From: Prochlorococcus sp. AG-676-M04
Lineage (GTDB): Bacteria > Cyanobacteriota > Cyanobacteriia > PCC-6307 > Cyanobiaceae
Length of the DNA: 57,065 nucleotides
Assembly: GCA_003210895.1 (NCBI GenBank)
Contig: QCUB01000003.1
Location: 1 to 57,065 of the forward strand
Direction of reading: 5' to 3'
Positions 39,959 through 49,385 of the stretch are shown piece by piece (position 1 is the stretch's first letter; each line of letters opens with the position of its first letter). Made by a program: the position numbers and the translations under genes. The notes beneath the pieces were generated by a model. That model did not search any database. It saw nothing but the letters and a program-made list of their open reading frames with translations, and was not told where the DNA came from.

Positions 39959-40570
39959 ATGAATTCTTTTTTTGAAAATATCTATGACATAGCCTATTTT
40001 TTTAATACAAATATTGGGATTTTTGCGTTTATCCTTTTATATATTTTAATTGTTTTATTAATTCTTCCTGCCTCTTGGTTATCTTTATTATCTGGTTTTT
40101 TATATGGTTCTTATTTAGGTTCAATAATAGTTTTTTTTGCTGCAGTTATTGGAGCTTCAGTAGCATTCTTTATTTCAAAAAGTTTTTTATCAATAAAGCT
40201 TAAAAAAGTTATTAATCGTTTCCCCAGATTAAGTCTTATGGAACAAGTAGTGCAGAAAGGTGGTCTCAAATTAATCCTTTTAGCGCGACTTTCTCCTCTC
40301 TTTCCTTTTAGTATTCTTAATTATTTTTATGGGTTAAATAATATTAAATTTAGAAACTTTGCTCTTGGTCTTTTAGGAATCATTCCTGGAACATTCCTTT
40401 ATTGTTCTATAGGGAGCTTGGCAAAAAGTTTGCAGGATTTAAAAAATTTACAGCCAACAAATAATTTATTTATAACAATTATAAGTGTGGTTTCTACTTT
40501 GATGGTTGTTTATTTTTCAGCAAAGTATGCTAAAGAATATATTAATGAGTCAAAAGAAATTAATCTCTAA
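39959..40570 (+). CDS. VTT-domain (TVP38/DedA-like) membrane protein
   Basis: 203 residues with five to six hydrophobic segments. The VTT/SNARE-associated domain is recognisable: LLSGFLYGSYLGSIIVFFAAVIGA (long form, about 42-65), then the LLARLSPLFPFSILNYFYGL region (about 106-125) with Arg, Pro and Phe conserved, and GIIPGTFLYC. Family members act in membrane lipid homeostasis (DedA proteins are lipid scramblases), but the specific function here is unknown. The start is 1 base after the valS stop, so the two are one transcript. Confidence 0.8.
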   Translation: MNSFFENIYDIAYFFNTNIGIFAFILLYILIVLLILPASWLSLLSGFLYGSYLGSIIVFFAAVIGASVAFFISKSFLSIKLKKVINRFPRLSLMEQVVQKGGLKLILLARLSPLFPFSILNYFYGLNNIKFRNFALGLLGIIPGTFLYCSIGSLAKSLQDLKNLQPTNNLFITIISVVSTLMVVYFSAKYAKEYINESKEINL

Positions 40571-40748
40571 TATTCCAATCTCTTATAGAAGCAATAATTA
40601 CAAACCAAAAAAGTCTTAATTTTCCAAGCAAACTTTTATTAGATTGTAATTCTATATATTTTGCCTGACCGCAAGGGGTTTTAATATATTTGAAAAGATT
40701 TTTGTTATCCATAAAATCAATATCCCTAGGTAGTAATTTATTAATCAT
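40560..40748 (-). CDS. small basic protein, unknown
   Basis: A 62-residue ORF with ATG start, rich in Lys/Asn, with one hydrophobic stretch near the C-terminus (FWFVIIASI, about 48-56). Its last 11 bases overlap the end of the convergent VTT gene. It lies 90 bases downstream of the DNA ligase on the same strand. No family recognised; codon use looks like the neighbours, but it could be a chance ORF. Confidence 0.45.
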   Translation of the reverse strand: MINKLLPRDIDFMDNKNLFKYIKTPCGQAKYIELQSNKSLLGKLRLFWFVIIASIRDWNIRD

Positions 40749-40838
40749 TAATAGTGTATTTCATTATCTACTTTTTTAGTTTTTCATATTCTACTGCTAG
40801 CTTAAATATTGACTTCTATGAAACGAATTACCTTAAAA

Positions 40839-42170
40839 TTATATTTTTTCACCTGGTTCAAAACCTCTAAAGCACTTGAATCTTGGGAACCTAAGACTGA
40901 ATGTTTCAGCATCTTGAGATTGAGTTCTTGCATCAGCTCTGATTTCTACCAATTGGCCGATTAGTTTATCTTTTCTACTCCAATATTCTTCACGTTGAGA
41001 ATCACTAAATCCACTCCCGCAATTAAGACGATAATTATATTGATCATCTTTACCTTCAACCAGGATTGCTCCAAGTCTGCCTTCGTTTCTACCTGTCCCT
41101 TCTTCTATTGCTACAACTCTTAAGGTAACTTCTATGAATGGTTTTGCTTTTAACCAATTATGTGTTCTTTTGCATTCATACCACCCATGAGGATTTTTAA
41201 TCATCACGCCTTCATATCCTCCCTCTACCGCTGATTTGTTAAGTTCTACAAATCTACTTTGTCCTTCAGGAGTATCTAAATCCACATTTTCCCATTCAAG
41301 TGTTTGGACATGTTTTAAAAGAGTTGCATTTTTTGCTACCCAATCTTTTACCAACATACTTCTAGTAGTTTGATCTTTTTCCCATAAACCCTTCTTGAAA
41401 TTTTTAATTGGACATAAATCAAATAAGTGTAAAACTGCATCTTTGGATTGTTTGCCATCTTTTCTATGTACTTGCTTCATTAGGTCTTGAAAATTAGCAC
41501 TCATTACTTCACCGTCTAAGACTAAATCGTAGGGGGCAGGATGTTTCTCTAATACTTTTTCTATTTCTGTAATGATATGACCAAAGTTATTAAATTGTTT
41601 TCCGTTTCGAGAAAACATTTCTACTTTATTTTTTCTAATAATTGTTAATACTCTGACTCCGTCTAATTTAATCTCAATTTGTTTCTTCCCTATCATTTTC
41701 TTTTCATGGTTTGCGCTGTCATGTGCAAGGGGACATGAGAAGATAGGTATAGCATACTTTGGAAATTTTTTTGCAACTTTGTTTATTGTTTTTTCAGAAA
41801 CTCCACAACGAAGATCTTTAATCAATACTCGTCTATAAAATCCGTTCCATTGTTCTTTAGTTGCAGATTTCATAACTAAATTGATCGCATCTCTAGCTGC
41901 ATGCCCAGTAAGTTCTCTTTTGATTAATTGATTTGTTAATACTTTAAAAATACTCCATTTACATCCTTGACCAGATGTCTCTTCTTTTTTTTCAGGTACT
42001 TGCTTTACACCAAAAGTTACTAAAGGATCTAAGGCCATAGTTATTCCCTCAAAAAAATCATTCAGGCCATTTTCCATTGCTTCAAAAATGATTTTTTCTT
42101 TATCTAGTCTGCTTGGGTGTAATTCTAATTTTTTTATTATTTCTTCTTTCCGAAGTTCTTCATGTTTCAC
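40839..42170 (-). CDS. ATP-dependent DNA ligase, T4-phage-like
   Basis: 443-residue covalent nucleotidyltransferase that seals DNA nicks through a ligase-AMP intermediate. All motifs are readable: motif I KLDG with AMP-acceptor Lys168, Ia SRNGK (187-191), III LDGE (218-221), IIIa FDLCPI (250-255), IV EGVMIKN (320-326) and V WLKAK (339-343), followed by an OB-fold. The N-terminal segment RELTGHAARDAI and RRVLIKDLRCGVS resembles the all-alpha N-terminal domain of T4 gp30. Cyanobacteria depend on NAD-dependent LigA, so this is an additional ligase, plausibly phage-derived (inference). GTG start, 17 bases after the upstream NTF2-like gene. Confidence 0.9.
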   Translation of the reverse strand: MKHEELRKEEIIKKLELHPSRLDKEKIIFEAMENGLNDFFEGITMALDPLVTFGVKQVPEKKEETSGQGCKWSIFKVLTNQLIKRELTGHAARDAINLVMKSATKEQWNGFYRRVLIKDLRCGVSEKTINKVAKKFPKYAIPIFSCPLAHDSANHEKKMIGKKQIEIKLDGVRVLTIIRKNKVEMFSRNGKQFNNFGHIITEIEKVLEKHPAPYDLVLDGEVMSANFQDLMKQVHRKDGKQSKDAVLHLFDLCPIKNFKKGLWEKDQTTRSMLVKDWVAKNATLLKHVQTLEWENVDLDTPEGQSRFVELNKSAVEGGYEGVMIKNPHGWYECKRTHNWLKAKPFIEVTLRVVAIEEGTGRNEGRLGAILVEGKDDQYNYRLNCGSGFSDSQREEYWSRKDKLIGQLVEIRADARTQSQDAETFSLRFPRFKCFRGFEPGEKI

Positions 42171-42187
42171 AAGTTTTTGAACCTTTC

Positions 42188-42607
42188 CTAATTTACTTTA
42201 GCTATTCTGTCTATCTTCCAATCTTTATCACTTTTTGAAAAAGTAAAATCTAAGGGAAGCTCATCTTTCTTATCCTCAGATTTTAAATTTAAAGTAATTA
42301 TGATTTGATCTTCTTGAACTCTTGGTCTACCTGACTTTAGATTTCTATACTTATTTAAATTTAAGCCAGCTAAAAATTTCAAGAAGTCTTGACGTTTTAC
42401 ATGTGTTTTATAAGTTTTAGTAGTTAGTCCATATGCAGCGTCAATTCTACCTGCTGCTACTTGATCAAAAAATTTCCGAACTAATGGATTAATTCCTCTA
42501 GCGCTTATAACAAGTTTAACAGCATTGAAGGTCCAAAAAGAAACAAGCACTGCTCCACCAACCAATAAAGCTTTTACACCAATATCTTTAACTAGTAATG
42601 CATCCAT
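42188..42607 (-). CDS. membrane-anchored NTF2-like-fold protein, unknown function
   Basis: 139 residues. An N-terminal hydrophobic helix (about 11-32) serves as a membrane anchor. After it, NPLVRKFFDQVAAGRIDAAY and a mixed strand region ending FTFSKSDKDWKIDRI resemble the small NTF2-like/DUF4864-type domains found in many cyanobacterial proteins of unknown role. No catalytic residues are assignable. It is divergent from the SprT-like gene and upstream of the ligase by 17 bases on the same strand. Confidence 0.65.
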   Translation of the reverse strand: MDALLVKDIGVKALLVGGAVLVSFWTFNAVKLVISARGINPLVRKFFDQVAAGRIDAAYGLTTKTYKTHVKRQDFLKFLAGLNLNKYRNLKSGRPRVQEDQIIITLNLKSEDKKDELPLDFTFSKSDKDWKIDRIAKVN

Positions 42608-42692
42608 TTTGTAATTAGTTTTCTTTAATTTTAAGAAAATAAATCGTCTTTGATGACTTTTTTTGTCAAAATAATACTAAATTTAATTGATA

Positions 42693-43220
42693 ATGTCTCT
42701 AATTCCTCTTTTACCAGTATTTCATAAGTTTAATAGGCGATTTTTTGATCAATCTTTAACAATTAATAAAGAACCTTTAGTAAAAGTTAGATGGAGTGAT
42801 AACAAATTAAAGACAACTGCAGGTTTTTATAAGCGTAAACAATTAAAAGGGGTCATTGATTCTGAAATTATTTTATCAAAGCCAATTTTAAGTAAATTAT
42901 CGTCCAGTGAAATCTACAGTACCTTATGTCATGAAATGATTCATGCATGGGTAGACAGGATTTTGAATATTAAGGAGATACATGGTCCAAATTTTTTAAA
43001 CAAAATGAATGAAATTAATAAAGCAGAAAATAGTTTTCAGATAAGTATTAGACATGATTTTCCAGTTGAAAGAATGGCATTAAAATATACAGGAAAATGT
43101 TTAAATTGTGGGGAGAAATATGTGTATAGAAGAAGAATTAAGAATATAGCTTGTAAGAAATGTTGTAATTTGTTTTTTAATGGATCTTGGAATAAAAACT
43201 GTTTGATTTTGTTTGATTGA
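42693..43220 (+). CDS. SprT-like zinc metalloprotease-family protein
   Basis: About 175 residues. The HExxH zinc site is in STLCHEMIHAW (about 72-82), with a third histidine in EIHGPNF. A C-terminal zinc ribbon has Cys pairs CLNCGEKY (about 129-136) and ACKKCC (about 148-153). This is the SprT/Spartan-type layout; eukaryotic Spartan cleaves DNA-protein crosslinks, but the bacterial role is not settled. TTG at 42687 is in frame; ATG at 42693 is preferred. Confidence 0.85.
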   Translation: MSLIPLLPVFHKFNRRFFDQSLTINKEPLVKVRWSDNKLKTTAGFYKRKQLKGVIDSEIILSKPILSKLSSSEIYSTLCHEMIHAWVDRILNIKEIHGPNFLNKMNEINKAENSFQISIRHDFPVERMALKYTGKCLNCGEKYVYRRRIKNIACKKCCNLFFNGSWNKNCLILFD

Positions 43221-43303
43221 AAATTCAAAAATGTGATTATGTTTATTTATTTAGAATTTCTTATGATGTTGTTGTAACTTGTTATTTAAAACAAAGATAA
43301 TTT

Positions 43304-43876
43304 ATGGATTCTCGCAGACCTAGAAACTTTAGAAATAATTTTGACAGAACAAAACTTGATAAACAAGTTGATAAAATTTTTGAAACAGGTAGACAATTTG
43401 TTGATGGAGTATCAGGAGCAAGGCCTGGTAAAAAAAGAAACACTGATTTTCAACAAATATCTCGCAGAAATGTTAAAAATGTCGGAAGGTGGGTATCAGA
43501 TAAAATGGATATGTTTTTTGATGAAGAAGAGGATGATGATTGGTCTGAAATGGAAAATAGTTATGAGGAGGCACAAGATATTAAATACTTTTCAAGGGAA
43601 TCTAGTTTTGTTGATGCTGAGAAAACATTCTCCAAACGTCCTTTAGAAGCCTTATCTTTAAGGCAACCTAAAAATCTTAAGTTAGATGTCCAAAAACAGT
43701 TGCCTTATGGGAAATCAAATTCTTATGATGAATGGCCTGATGATTCAGATTTAAAAGTTGATAAATGGCAAAGATCTTCGGAAAAAATAAATGAGATTAA
43801 TTTAAATCCAGAGAATCCAAAAAGCGGTTTCAATAATGGAAGAATTATTCCAAGGTCAAGAAGAAGAAGAATATAG
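43304..43876 (+). CDS. low-complexity charged protein, unknown
   Basis: 190 residues with no hydrophobic segment. A basic N-terminus (residues 1-25), a GARPGKKRN turn (about 39-47), a conserved-looking VGRWVSDKMDMFFDEEEDDD segment (about 60-79), a long polar linker, and a terminal run of arginines (RSRRRR, about 184-189). The predicted disorder and charged ends suggest nucleic-acid or ribosome contact, but that is speculation. No family recognised. Its 3' end overlaps the convergent chorismate lyase gene by 21 bases. Confidence 0.65.
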   Translation: MDSRRPRNFRNNFDRTKLDKQVDKIFETGRQFVDGVSGARPGKKRNTDFQQISRRNVKNVGRWVSDKMDMFFDEEEDDDWSEMENSYEEAQDIKYFSRESSFVDAEKTFSKRPLEALSLRQPKNLKLDVQKQLPYGKSNSYDEWPDDSDLKVDKWQRSSEKINEINLNPENPKSGFNNGRIIPRSRRRRI

Positions 43877-44461
43877 ATTAGAAAAATTGTGAATTCCTGA
43901 TGGACCTAACCAAGTTTCTAAACAAGGGTTGAAAACCTCCCGAATAATGGTTAAAGGTTTTTTATTGCGAAAAAATCTATAATTTCTTGACCAAAATGGT
44001 CCTTCAAAAGAAAATTTTTCCTCTAACCAATTTGAATTAACTATTGAAATGCTATCCACTTCTCTAAATAATTCTGATCTATCTTGAGTTAAGTTTTTCC
44101 AAATTGGTTCTTCTTTCGCCTTTAAATTTTCACTGACTTGTTCTGAATTCCACCAACTTTCAGCCCATGCAAGATTTTTGTTTTGATTTCTAATCCAAAC
44201 TTGCCTTCTGATTAAAGGTTCTTTTAATTGATTAATTTCTCTTGGCCCTTCTTTATTAAATAAAGGATCTATCTGCATAGATATTAATTTGATTTTTGTT
44301 TCGTGATTAGTTAAAAGTTGTAAATGTCTTGTTGGACTGCCATCCCCTAGTAACATTAATTTCCATGCTCCAGATATTTTGGGTAAAGAATTTGCAACTA
44401 AAAAAGTAGAAGCTTTCTCTTCCCATAGAATTTTTGGTGAGTTGAAGAGTTTATTATTCAG
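43856..44461 (-). CDS. chorismate lyase, DUF98/cyanobacterial type, start codon not canonical
   Basis: Predicted to cleave chorismate to 4-hydroxybenzoate and pyruvate, the entry to plastoquinone in cyanobacteria. [15 protein letters not shown] (from about residue 37) is the family signature, and the conserved RRQVW and REVF regions follow. The first ATG, at 44356, gives 166 residues starting exactly at the signature. The frame stays open upstream to the stop at 44482-44480 and encodes sequence such as [20 protein letters not shown], typical of the N-terminus I expect for this family. No ATG, GTG or TTG occurs there; CTG at 44461, overlapping mnmG by 8 bases, is my best start (201 residues), and ATT or ATA codons are alternatives. 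Confidence 0.75.
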   Translation of the reverse strand: MNNKLFNSPKILWEEKASTFLVANSLPKISGAWKLMLLGDGSPTRHLQLLTNHETKIKLISMQIDPLFNKEGPREINQLKEPLIRRQVWIRNQNKNLAWAESWWNSEQVSENLKAKEEPIWKNLTQDRSELFREVDSISIVNSNWLEEKFSFEGPFWSRNYRFFRNKKPLTIIREVFNPCLETWLGPSGIHNFSNLYSSSS

Positions 44462-46445
44462 TACTGTTACCGATATCTTTTAAGATGATAACTTTTTTTT
44501 CAACAAAACTATTTGTCTTCTCTTTTTTTAGTTCCTTTATTTTGAGCCAAACTAGTAATGCTGTTAAATCAGCTTTACTGACTCCTGGTATTTGGGATGC
44601 ATCACCAAAATTAGTAGGTTTTATTTTATTTAAATTTTCGCGGGCCTCTAAAGATAAAGTATCTATTTGATCATAATTAATTTCTGTTGGCAGTGATTTG
44701 AGACTTTGACGATTTATCTGATCAATATTATTTTTTTGTCTTTTAAGGTACCCTTCATATTTGATATCTATTTCAACTCCCTCAATCACTGCTATTGGAA
44801 GATTTTTGTCAACTAAATCATATTTTATAAAATCAGAATAGTGAAGATTTGGTCTTTTTAAAAGTTCTTTTAATGTCGTCGATCCTTTAATTTTTGATCC
44901 ACTATCTAACTCTATTTTTTTAGCGATTTCATCAGTACATTTTAAACGTGTATTTTCTAATCTTGAATTTTCTTCTTTAAGTGATTTCATTTTTTCTTTA
45001 TGAGCCAACCATCTTCTTTCATCTATTAAGCCTATTTCAAAACCTAAAGGAGTTAATCTTCTGTCTGCATTATCTCCTCGTAAAGTAAGTCTATATTCAC
45101 TTCTACTTGTAAGAACTCTATATGGTTCTTTAAGATCTCTTGTTATTAAGTCATTAATCATAGTACCTATATAGCTGCTTTCTCTTGAAAAGATTATTGG
45201 ATCTTTCATATTTAGTTTTCTAGTTGCATTTATTCCTGCAACTAATCCTTGAGCAGCAGCTTCTTCATAGCCAGTTGTTCCATTGATTTGTCCAGCACTA
45301 AATAAATTTTCTATCTCAATTGTTTCTAATGATGACTTAAGTTGCGTCGCGGGGATGTATTCATATTCAACAGCATAAGCAGGCCTGAGCATTTTACATT
45401 TATTTAATCCTGGTAATGTCCTTAAAAGTTCTAATTGAATATTTTCTGGTAATCCAGTAGAAAATCCTTGTACATATATTTCAGGCGTATTTATCCCTTC
45501 TGGTTCTAAGAAAATTTGATGTGAATTTTTATCTGCAAATTTTACAATTTTGTCTTCGATTGAAGGGCAATATCTAGGTCCTTTACTATCTATAAATCCT
45601 CCATAGATTGGGGTTAAATGCAAATTATTACGAATTAATTCATGAGTTTTTAAAGTTGTTCTTGTTATGTGACAACTAACTTGGGGCATATGATTTTGAA
45701 TATTTGGATCAAAGGAAAAATATTTATCTGCAGCTGTACTTGGTTGAATATCTAATTCATCAAAAAAAATACTTTTCTTATCTACTCTTGCAGGAGTTCC
45801 AGTTTTTAATCTCTCAGTTTTTATTCCAAGACTATGTAAGCTTTGAGTTAAACCTTGTGCAGCTTGCTCTCCAGATCTCCCTGCAGACATAGATTTATTA
45901 CCTATCCAGATTCTTCCTTCCAAAAAAGTTCCTGCAGTTATTATTATTGATTTTGCAGAATAGTGTGTTCCAAAAAAAGTTTTCACACCTTTTATTTGCT
46001 TTATCGTATTCTTAGAGTTTTTGGTAAACGTTTCTACCTCTTTTATCACTAATTCGGTAATCATTGCCTCCTTTAACGAAAGATTATCTGTGTTTTGGAG
46101 TATTCCTATCATTCGCTTTGAATATTCTCTTTTGTCTGTTTGAGCTCTTAAGGCCCAAACGGCAGGGCCCCTGCTCGCATTTAAAATTCTTTTTTGTATT
46201 GCTGTTTCATCTGCTAATTTCCCAATGATTCCTCCTAAAGCATCAACTTCATGAACCAATTGACTTTTTGCTGGTCCTCCTACAGCAGGATTACATGGTT
46301 GCCAAGCAATTCTGTCTAAATTTATTGTAAATAACGCGGTGGAAAATCCTAATTTTGCTGTCGTAATTGCAGCTTCACATCCTGCATGTCCGCCTCCAAT
46401 AACAATAATGTCAAATGATTCATTTGGGGATTGTGGATCTTTCAT
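44454..46445 (-). CDS. mnmG: MnmG (GidA), tRNA wobble-uridine modification enzyme
   Basis: With MnmE, installs carboxymethylaminomethyl on wobble U34 of tRNAs; FAD- and NADH-dependent. The 663 residues begin with the FAD loop [12 protein letters not shown] (about 15-26). [19 protein letters not shown] (about 50-68), the [13 protein letters not shown] segment, TGTPARVD and [20 protein letters not shown] (about 382-401) are all family motifs, and the C-terminal [18 protein letters not shown] binds MnmE. It is 11 bases downstream of dnaB. Confidence 0.98.
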   Translation of the reverse strand: MKDPQSPNESFDIIVIGGGHAGCEAAITTAKLGFSTALFTINLDRIAWQPCNPAVGGPAKSQLVHEVDALGGIIGKLADETAIQKRILNASRGPAVWALRAQTDKREYSKRMIGILQNTDNLSLKEAMITELVIKEVETFTKNSKNTIKQIKGVKTFFGTHYSAKSIIITAGTFLEGRIWIGNKSMSAGRSGEQAAQGLTQSLHSLGIKTERLKTGTPARVDKKSIFFDELDIQPSTAADKYFSFDPNIQNHMPQVSCHITRTTLKTHELIRNNLHLTPIYGGFIDSKGPRYCPSIEDKIVKFADKNSHQIFLEPEGINTPEIYVQGFSTGLPENIQLELLRTLPGLNKCKMLRPAYAVEYEYIPATQLKSSLETIEIENLFSAGQINGTTGYEEAAAQGLVAGINATRKLNMKDPIIFSRESSYIGTMINDLITRDLKEPYRVLTSRSEYRLTLRGDNADRRLTPLGFEIGLIDERRWLAHKEKMKSLKEENSRLENTRLKCTDEIAKKIELDSGSKIKGSTTLKELLKRPNLHYSDFIKYDLVDKNLPIAVIEGVEIDIKYEGYLKRQKNNIDQINRQSLKSLPTEINYDQIDTLSLEARENLNKIKPTNFGDASQIPGVSKADLTALLVWLKIKELKKEKTNSFVEKKVIILKDIGNSTE

Positions 46446-46456
46446 AATCTTGATGA

Positions 46457-47836
46457 TTAATTAGCTAAGTTCCTAAATCTTGTAAATTGGGGTTCAAATA
46501 ATAATTTAACAGTTCCAACAGGACCATTTCTGTGTTTCGTGACAATAATTTCAGTTATTCCTCTATCCTCAGTTTCTGGATTGTAATACTCATCTCTATA
46601 AATCATTAATACTAAGTCGGCATCTTGTTCGATAGATCCAGATTCTCTAAGGTCGCTTAACATAGGTCTTTTATTTGTTCTTGATTCAACTCCTCTACTT
46701 AATTGAGATAAAGCTACTACTGGTACTTTTAACTCTCTTGCCATACTTTTGAGACCTCTTGTAATGCGAGATAGCTCTTGAACTCTGTTATCAGGTGTTG
46801 TACCCTCCATTAGTTGCAAGTAGTCAATAACTATTAAACCAAGTTCTTTTTTCTGCTCAGCTATTAACCTTCTACATAAGGACCTCATTTCTAGAACACT
46901 TAAATTAGGTTTATCATCAATAAAAATTGGAAGTTGTCCTAATGAGTTTATTCCTTCTCCAAGTAAAGGCCATTCATCTTGTTGCAGTCTTCCGGTTCTT
47001 AACCTGCCGCTTTCTATGCCTACTTCCATAGAAAGCAATCTATAGGTAAGTTGTTCTTTGCTCATCTCAAGGCTAAATACACAAACAGGAAGATCCTGAG
47101 ATTGAGCTACATTCTTTGCAAGGTTTAAAACCATTGAAGTCTTTCCCATTGAGGGTCTTCCTGCCACAATTATTAAATCACTTCTTTGAAAGCCTTGAGT
47201 CATTGCATCAAGGTCATAAAAATTAACCGGAATACCAGCTACAGATGTTCCTAATGATCTGGACTCTATTTCATTAAAAGTACTTGTAAGAATTTCTGCT
47301 GCTTGGGTAAGACCTTTAGTCGGTTTTTCTTGACTAATTTCAAAGATCTTCTGTTCTGCTTTATCTAATACCTCATTAGTTTCTTGTGTTTGATCAAATC
47401 CTAGTTGAACAACCTCATTCCCAGATCGGATTAGTTGTCTCCTGATGAATTTATCACTAATTAAGTTCGCAACTTGTTCTATTGAAGCTGTGGAAGAAAC
47501 ATTTTCTACTAGTTCTACTAATTTAGGATTTCCTCCGATTTTTTCAAGTGATCCATTATCAGCAAGCCAAGCGCTCATTGAGGTTAGATCTGTAGGTTTG
47601 CCTTGTGTATGTAACATTAAGGCTGTTTTATAAATCTCTTGATGAGCATTAATATAAAATGCTTCTGGCTTAATCAAATCTGCAATTCTTCCTATTGCAT
47701 CTGGATCAAGCAAAATCCCACCCAAAACAGCTTCTTCTGCTTGAATATTCTGGGGAGGTACCAAACCAGCGTTTTCATTATTAAAGTCTTTTTTAAAATT
47801 TTTATTAGACCCATTTGGGAAAGGAACTGAAACCAT
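46457..47836 (-). CDS. dnaB: DnaB, replicative DNA helicase
   Basis: Hexameric replication-fork helicase. The 459 residues have an N-terminal helical domain starting [19 protein letters not shown] (about 27-45), Walker [12 protein letters not shown] (about 221-231), Walker [24 protein letters not shown] and the [16 protein letters not shown] block (about 407-422). No intein is inserted, unlike some cyanobacterial dnaB genes. It lies between rplI and mnmG on one strand, 58 bases after rplI. Confidence 0.98.
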   Translation of the reverse strand: MVSVPFPNGSNKNFKKDFNNENAGLVPPQNIQAEEAVLGGILLDPDAIGRIADLIKPEAFYINAHQEIYKTALMLHTQGKPTDLTSMSAWLADNGSLEKIGGNPKLVELVENVSSTASIEQVANLISDKFIRRQLIRSGNEVVQLGFDQTQETNEVLDKAEQKIFEISQEKPTKGLTQAAEILTSTFNEIESRSLGTSVAGIPVNFYDLDAMTQGFQRSDLIIVAGRPSMGKTSMVLNLAKNVAQSQDLPVCVFSLEMSKEQLTYRLLSMEVGIESGRLRTGRLQQDEWPLLGEGINSLGQLPIFIDDKPNLSVLEMRSLCRRLIAEQKKELGLIVIDYLQLMEGTTPDNRVQELSRITRGLKSMARELKVPVVALSQLSRGVESRTNKRPMLSDLRESGSIEQDADLVLMIYRDEYYNPETEDRGITEIIVTKHRNGPVGTVKLLFEPQFTRFRNLAN

Positions 47837-47894
47837 ATATTTGAAGACTTAGATATATACTCTGACTACTTTTCGAAATAATGCAACAAAGTTA

Positions 47895-48350
47895 TTAACT
47901 TGTTACTTCAATGTTTACCTCCGCACTAACTTCTTGATGTAGTTTTATCTTTGCAATGAAAGAACCTAAATTATGAATATCCGGGACAGTTATGTCTCTT
48001 CTATCAATATCTTTTTTAGTAGCTGCCTCTATAGCTTCAGCAACATCTCCATTAGTAACAGTTCCAAAAAGGACTCCATCTTCACCAACTTGTTTCTTGA
48101 TTGTAAATCTACCAATAGTTGCTAATGCGGTTTTAAAGTCAATAGCTTCTTGTTTTACTTTTTCTGCGGCAATTTTTTCTTTTGCTCTTTTTCGCTCAAT
48201 TTGTTTCAGAATTGAAGGAGTGACATTAGCTGCTTTACCAAATGGTAATAAGAAATTCCTTGCATAACCAGGTGCTACTTCTACTACGTCACCATCTCTA
48301 CCAAGAGTGGCAATAGATTCTGTTAAAACGACTTTTACTCTTTTAGCCAT
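47895..48350 (-). CDS. rplI: 50S ribosomal protein L9
   Basis: Binds 23S rRNA; 151 residues in the usual two-lobed form. The N-terminal domain has [23 protein letters not shown] (about 17-39), with a long Lys/Glu-rich connecting helix (about 45-75) and a C-terminal domain with [17 protein letters not shown] (about 94-110). It starts 20 bases after the desaturase stop and precedes dnaB. Confidence 0.98.
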   Translation of the reverse strand: MAKRVKVVLTESIATLGRDGDVVEVAPGYARNFLLPFGKAANVTPSILKQIERKRAKEKIAAEKVKQEAIDFKTALATIGRFTIKKQVGEDGVLFGTVTNGDVAEAIEAATKKDIDRRDITVPDIHNLGSFIAKIKLHQEVSAEVNIEVTS

Positions 48351-48370
48351 AAAAATATTTATTTATGTCT

Positions 48371-49309
48371 TTAATAATAAGACCTAGAGGGCAATTTTAC
48401 TTTTTTTGCAAATCCTAATTTGGCAAGAATCTTAATATGTTCCCAAGTTAAATCAATTTGACCTCTAAATAAACCTTGTCTAGCAGAATTAGGAAATGCA
48501 TGATGATTATTATGCCAACCTTCTCCAAATGTTAGAGCTGCAACCCAAGCATTGTTTTTTGATGAATCACCACTGTCGAAAGGAGCTTTTCCCCAACAAT
48601 GTGTCGCTGAATTGACCAACCAAGTTATGTGGTAAACGACTACTAGTCTTAAAGGTATTCCCCAGAGAACTAGAGCCCATCCTCCAACTCCCAATTTTTC
48701 ACCTATTGCATAAAGACATAATCCAATAGGAATTTGTAAAAAGAGGAAATATTTATTCAGAAATCTGTAGTATGGATCTTTAATTAAATCTGCACTTAGT
48801 TTAGGTACTGCTTTTAACGCCTCAACATCTTTAAACATCCAACCCATGTGGCTCCACCAAAATCCTTTTTTACTATTGTGATGGTCAACTTCTGTATCTG
48901 AAAAGGAGTGATGATGTCTATGTAAGCCAACCCAATCTATTGGCCCATGCTGACAACTAATAGCTCCACAAGTAGCGAAAAATCTCTCTAGCCATCGTGG
49001 GACTATAAATGATCGATGTGAGAGTAATCTGTGATAACCAAGCGTAACCCCTAGACAAGCTGTTAACCAGTAGAAAAATAATAACGATACTATTGCTGGG
49101 AGACTCCAGAATTGTGGTTGTAGAGCAATAAGAGAAAGCAAATGGATAGCAATCATAAAAACAATGGTGCCCCATGTTTTATGTAATCTAGGAGGATATC
49201 TTTTAGAGTGACTTGATGGTTCTAGTAATTTATCTGAAAGTTCTATAACTTTTTCTGCAGGTACAGGTTTTTTTAATTTAGCTGTTTCTTGGAAGATAAC
49301 TGATTTCAT
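48371..49309 (-). CDS. desC: acyl-lipid/acyl-CoA delta-9-type fatty acid desaturase
   Basis: Di-iron membrane desaturase introducing the first double bond into acyl chains, a key to membrane fluidity. The three histidine boxes are present: HRLLSHRS (about 93-100), HRHHHSFSD (about 130-138) and HNNHHAF (about 268-274), between four hydrophobic segments. The frame reaches ATG at 49357; I prefer ATG at 49309 (312 residues) because the upstream 16 codons look non-conserved. Which desaturase paralogue this is within the DesC group cannot be told from this gene alone. Confidence 0.9.
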   Translation of the reverse strand: MKSVIFQETAKLKKPVPAEKVIELSDKLLEPSSHSKRYPPRLHKTWGTIVFMIAIHLLSLIALQPQFWSLPAIVSLLFFYWLTACLGVTLGYHRLLSHRSFIVPRWLERFFATCGAISCQHGPIDWVGLHRHHHSFSDTEVDHHNSKKGFWWSHMGWMFKDVEALKAVPKLSADLIKDPYYRFLNKYFLFLQIPIGLCLYAIGEKLGVGGWALVLWGIPLRLVVVYHITWLVNSATHCWGKAPFDSGDSSKNNAWVAALTFGEGWHNNHHAFPNSARQGLFRGQIDLTWEHIKILAKLGFAKKVKLPSRSYY

Positions 49310-49385
49310 AATATTTGGAAAACTATTTTCAAAAAGGCCGATATGTAATATTATCATACTATACTATTGATTATTTTAATTATCC

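Noticed and set aside
43341-43646. A 101-codon ORF in a second plus-strand frame inside the 190-aa gene.
   Set aside because: Overlaps the better-supported frame completely; no motif, and the longer frame has the ATG and neighbour-like composition.
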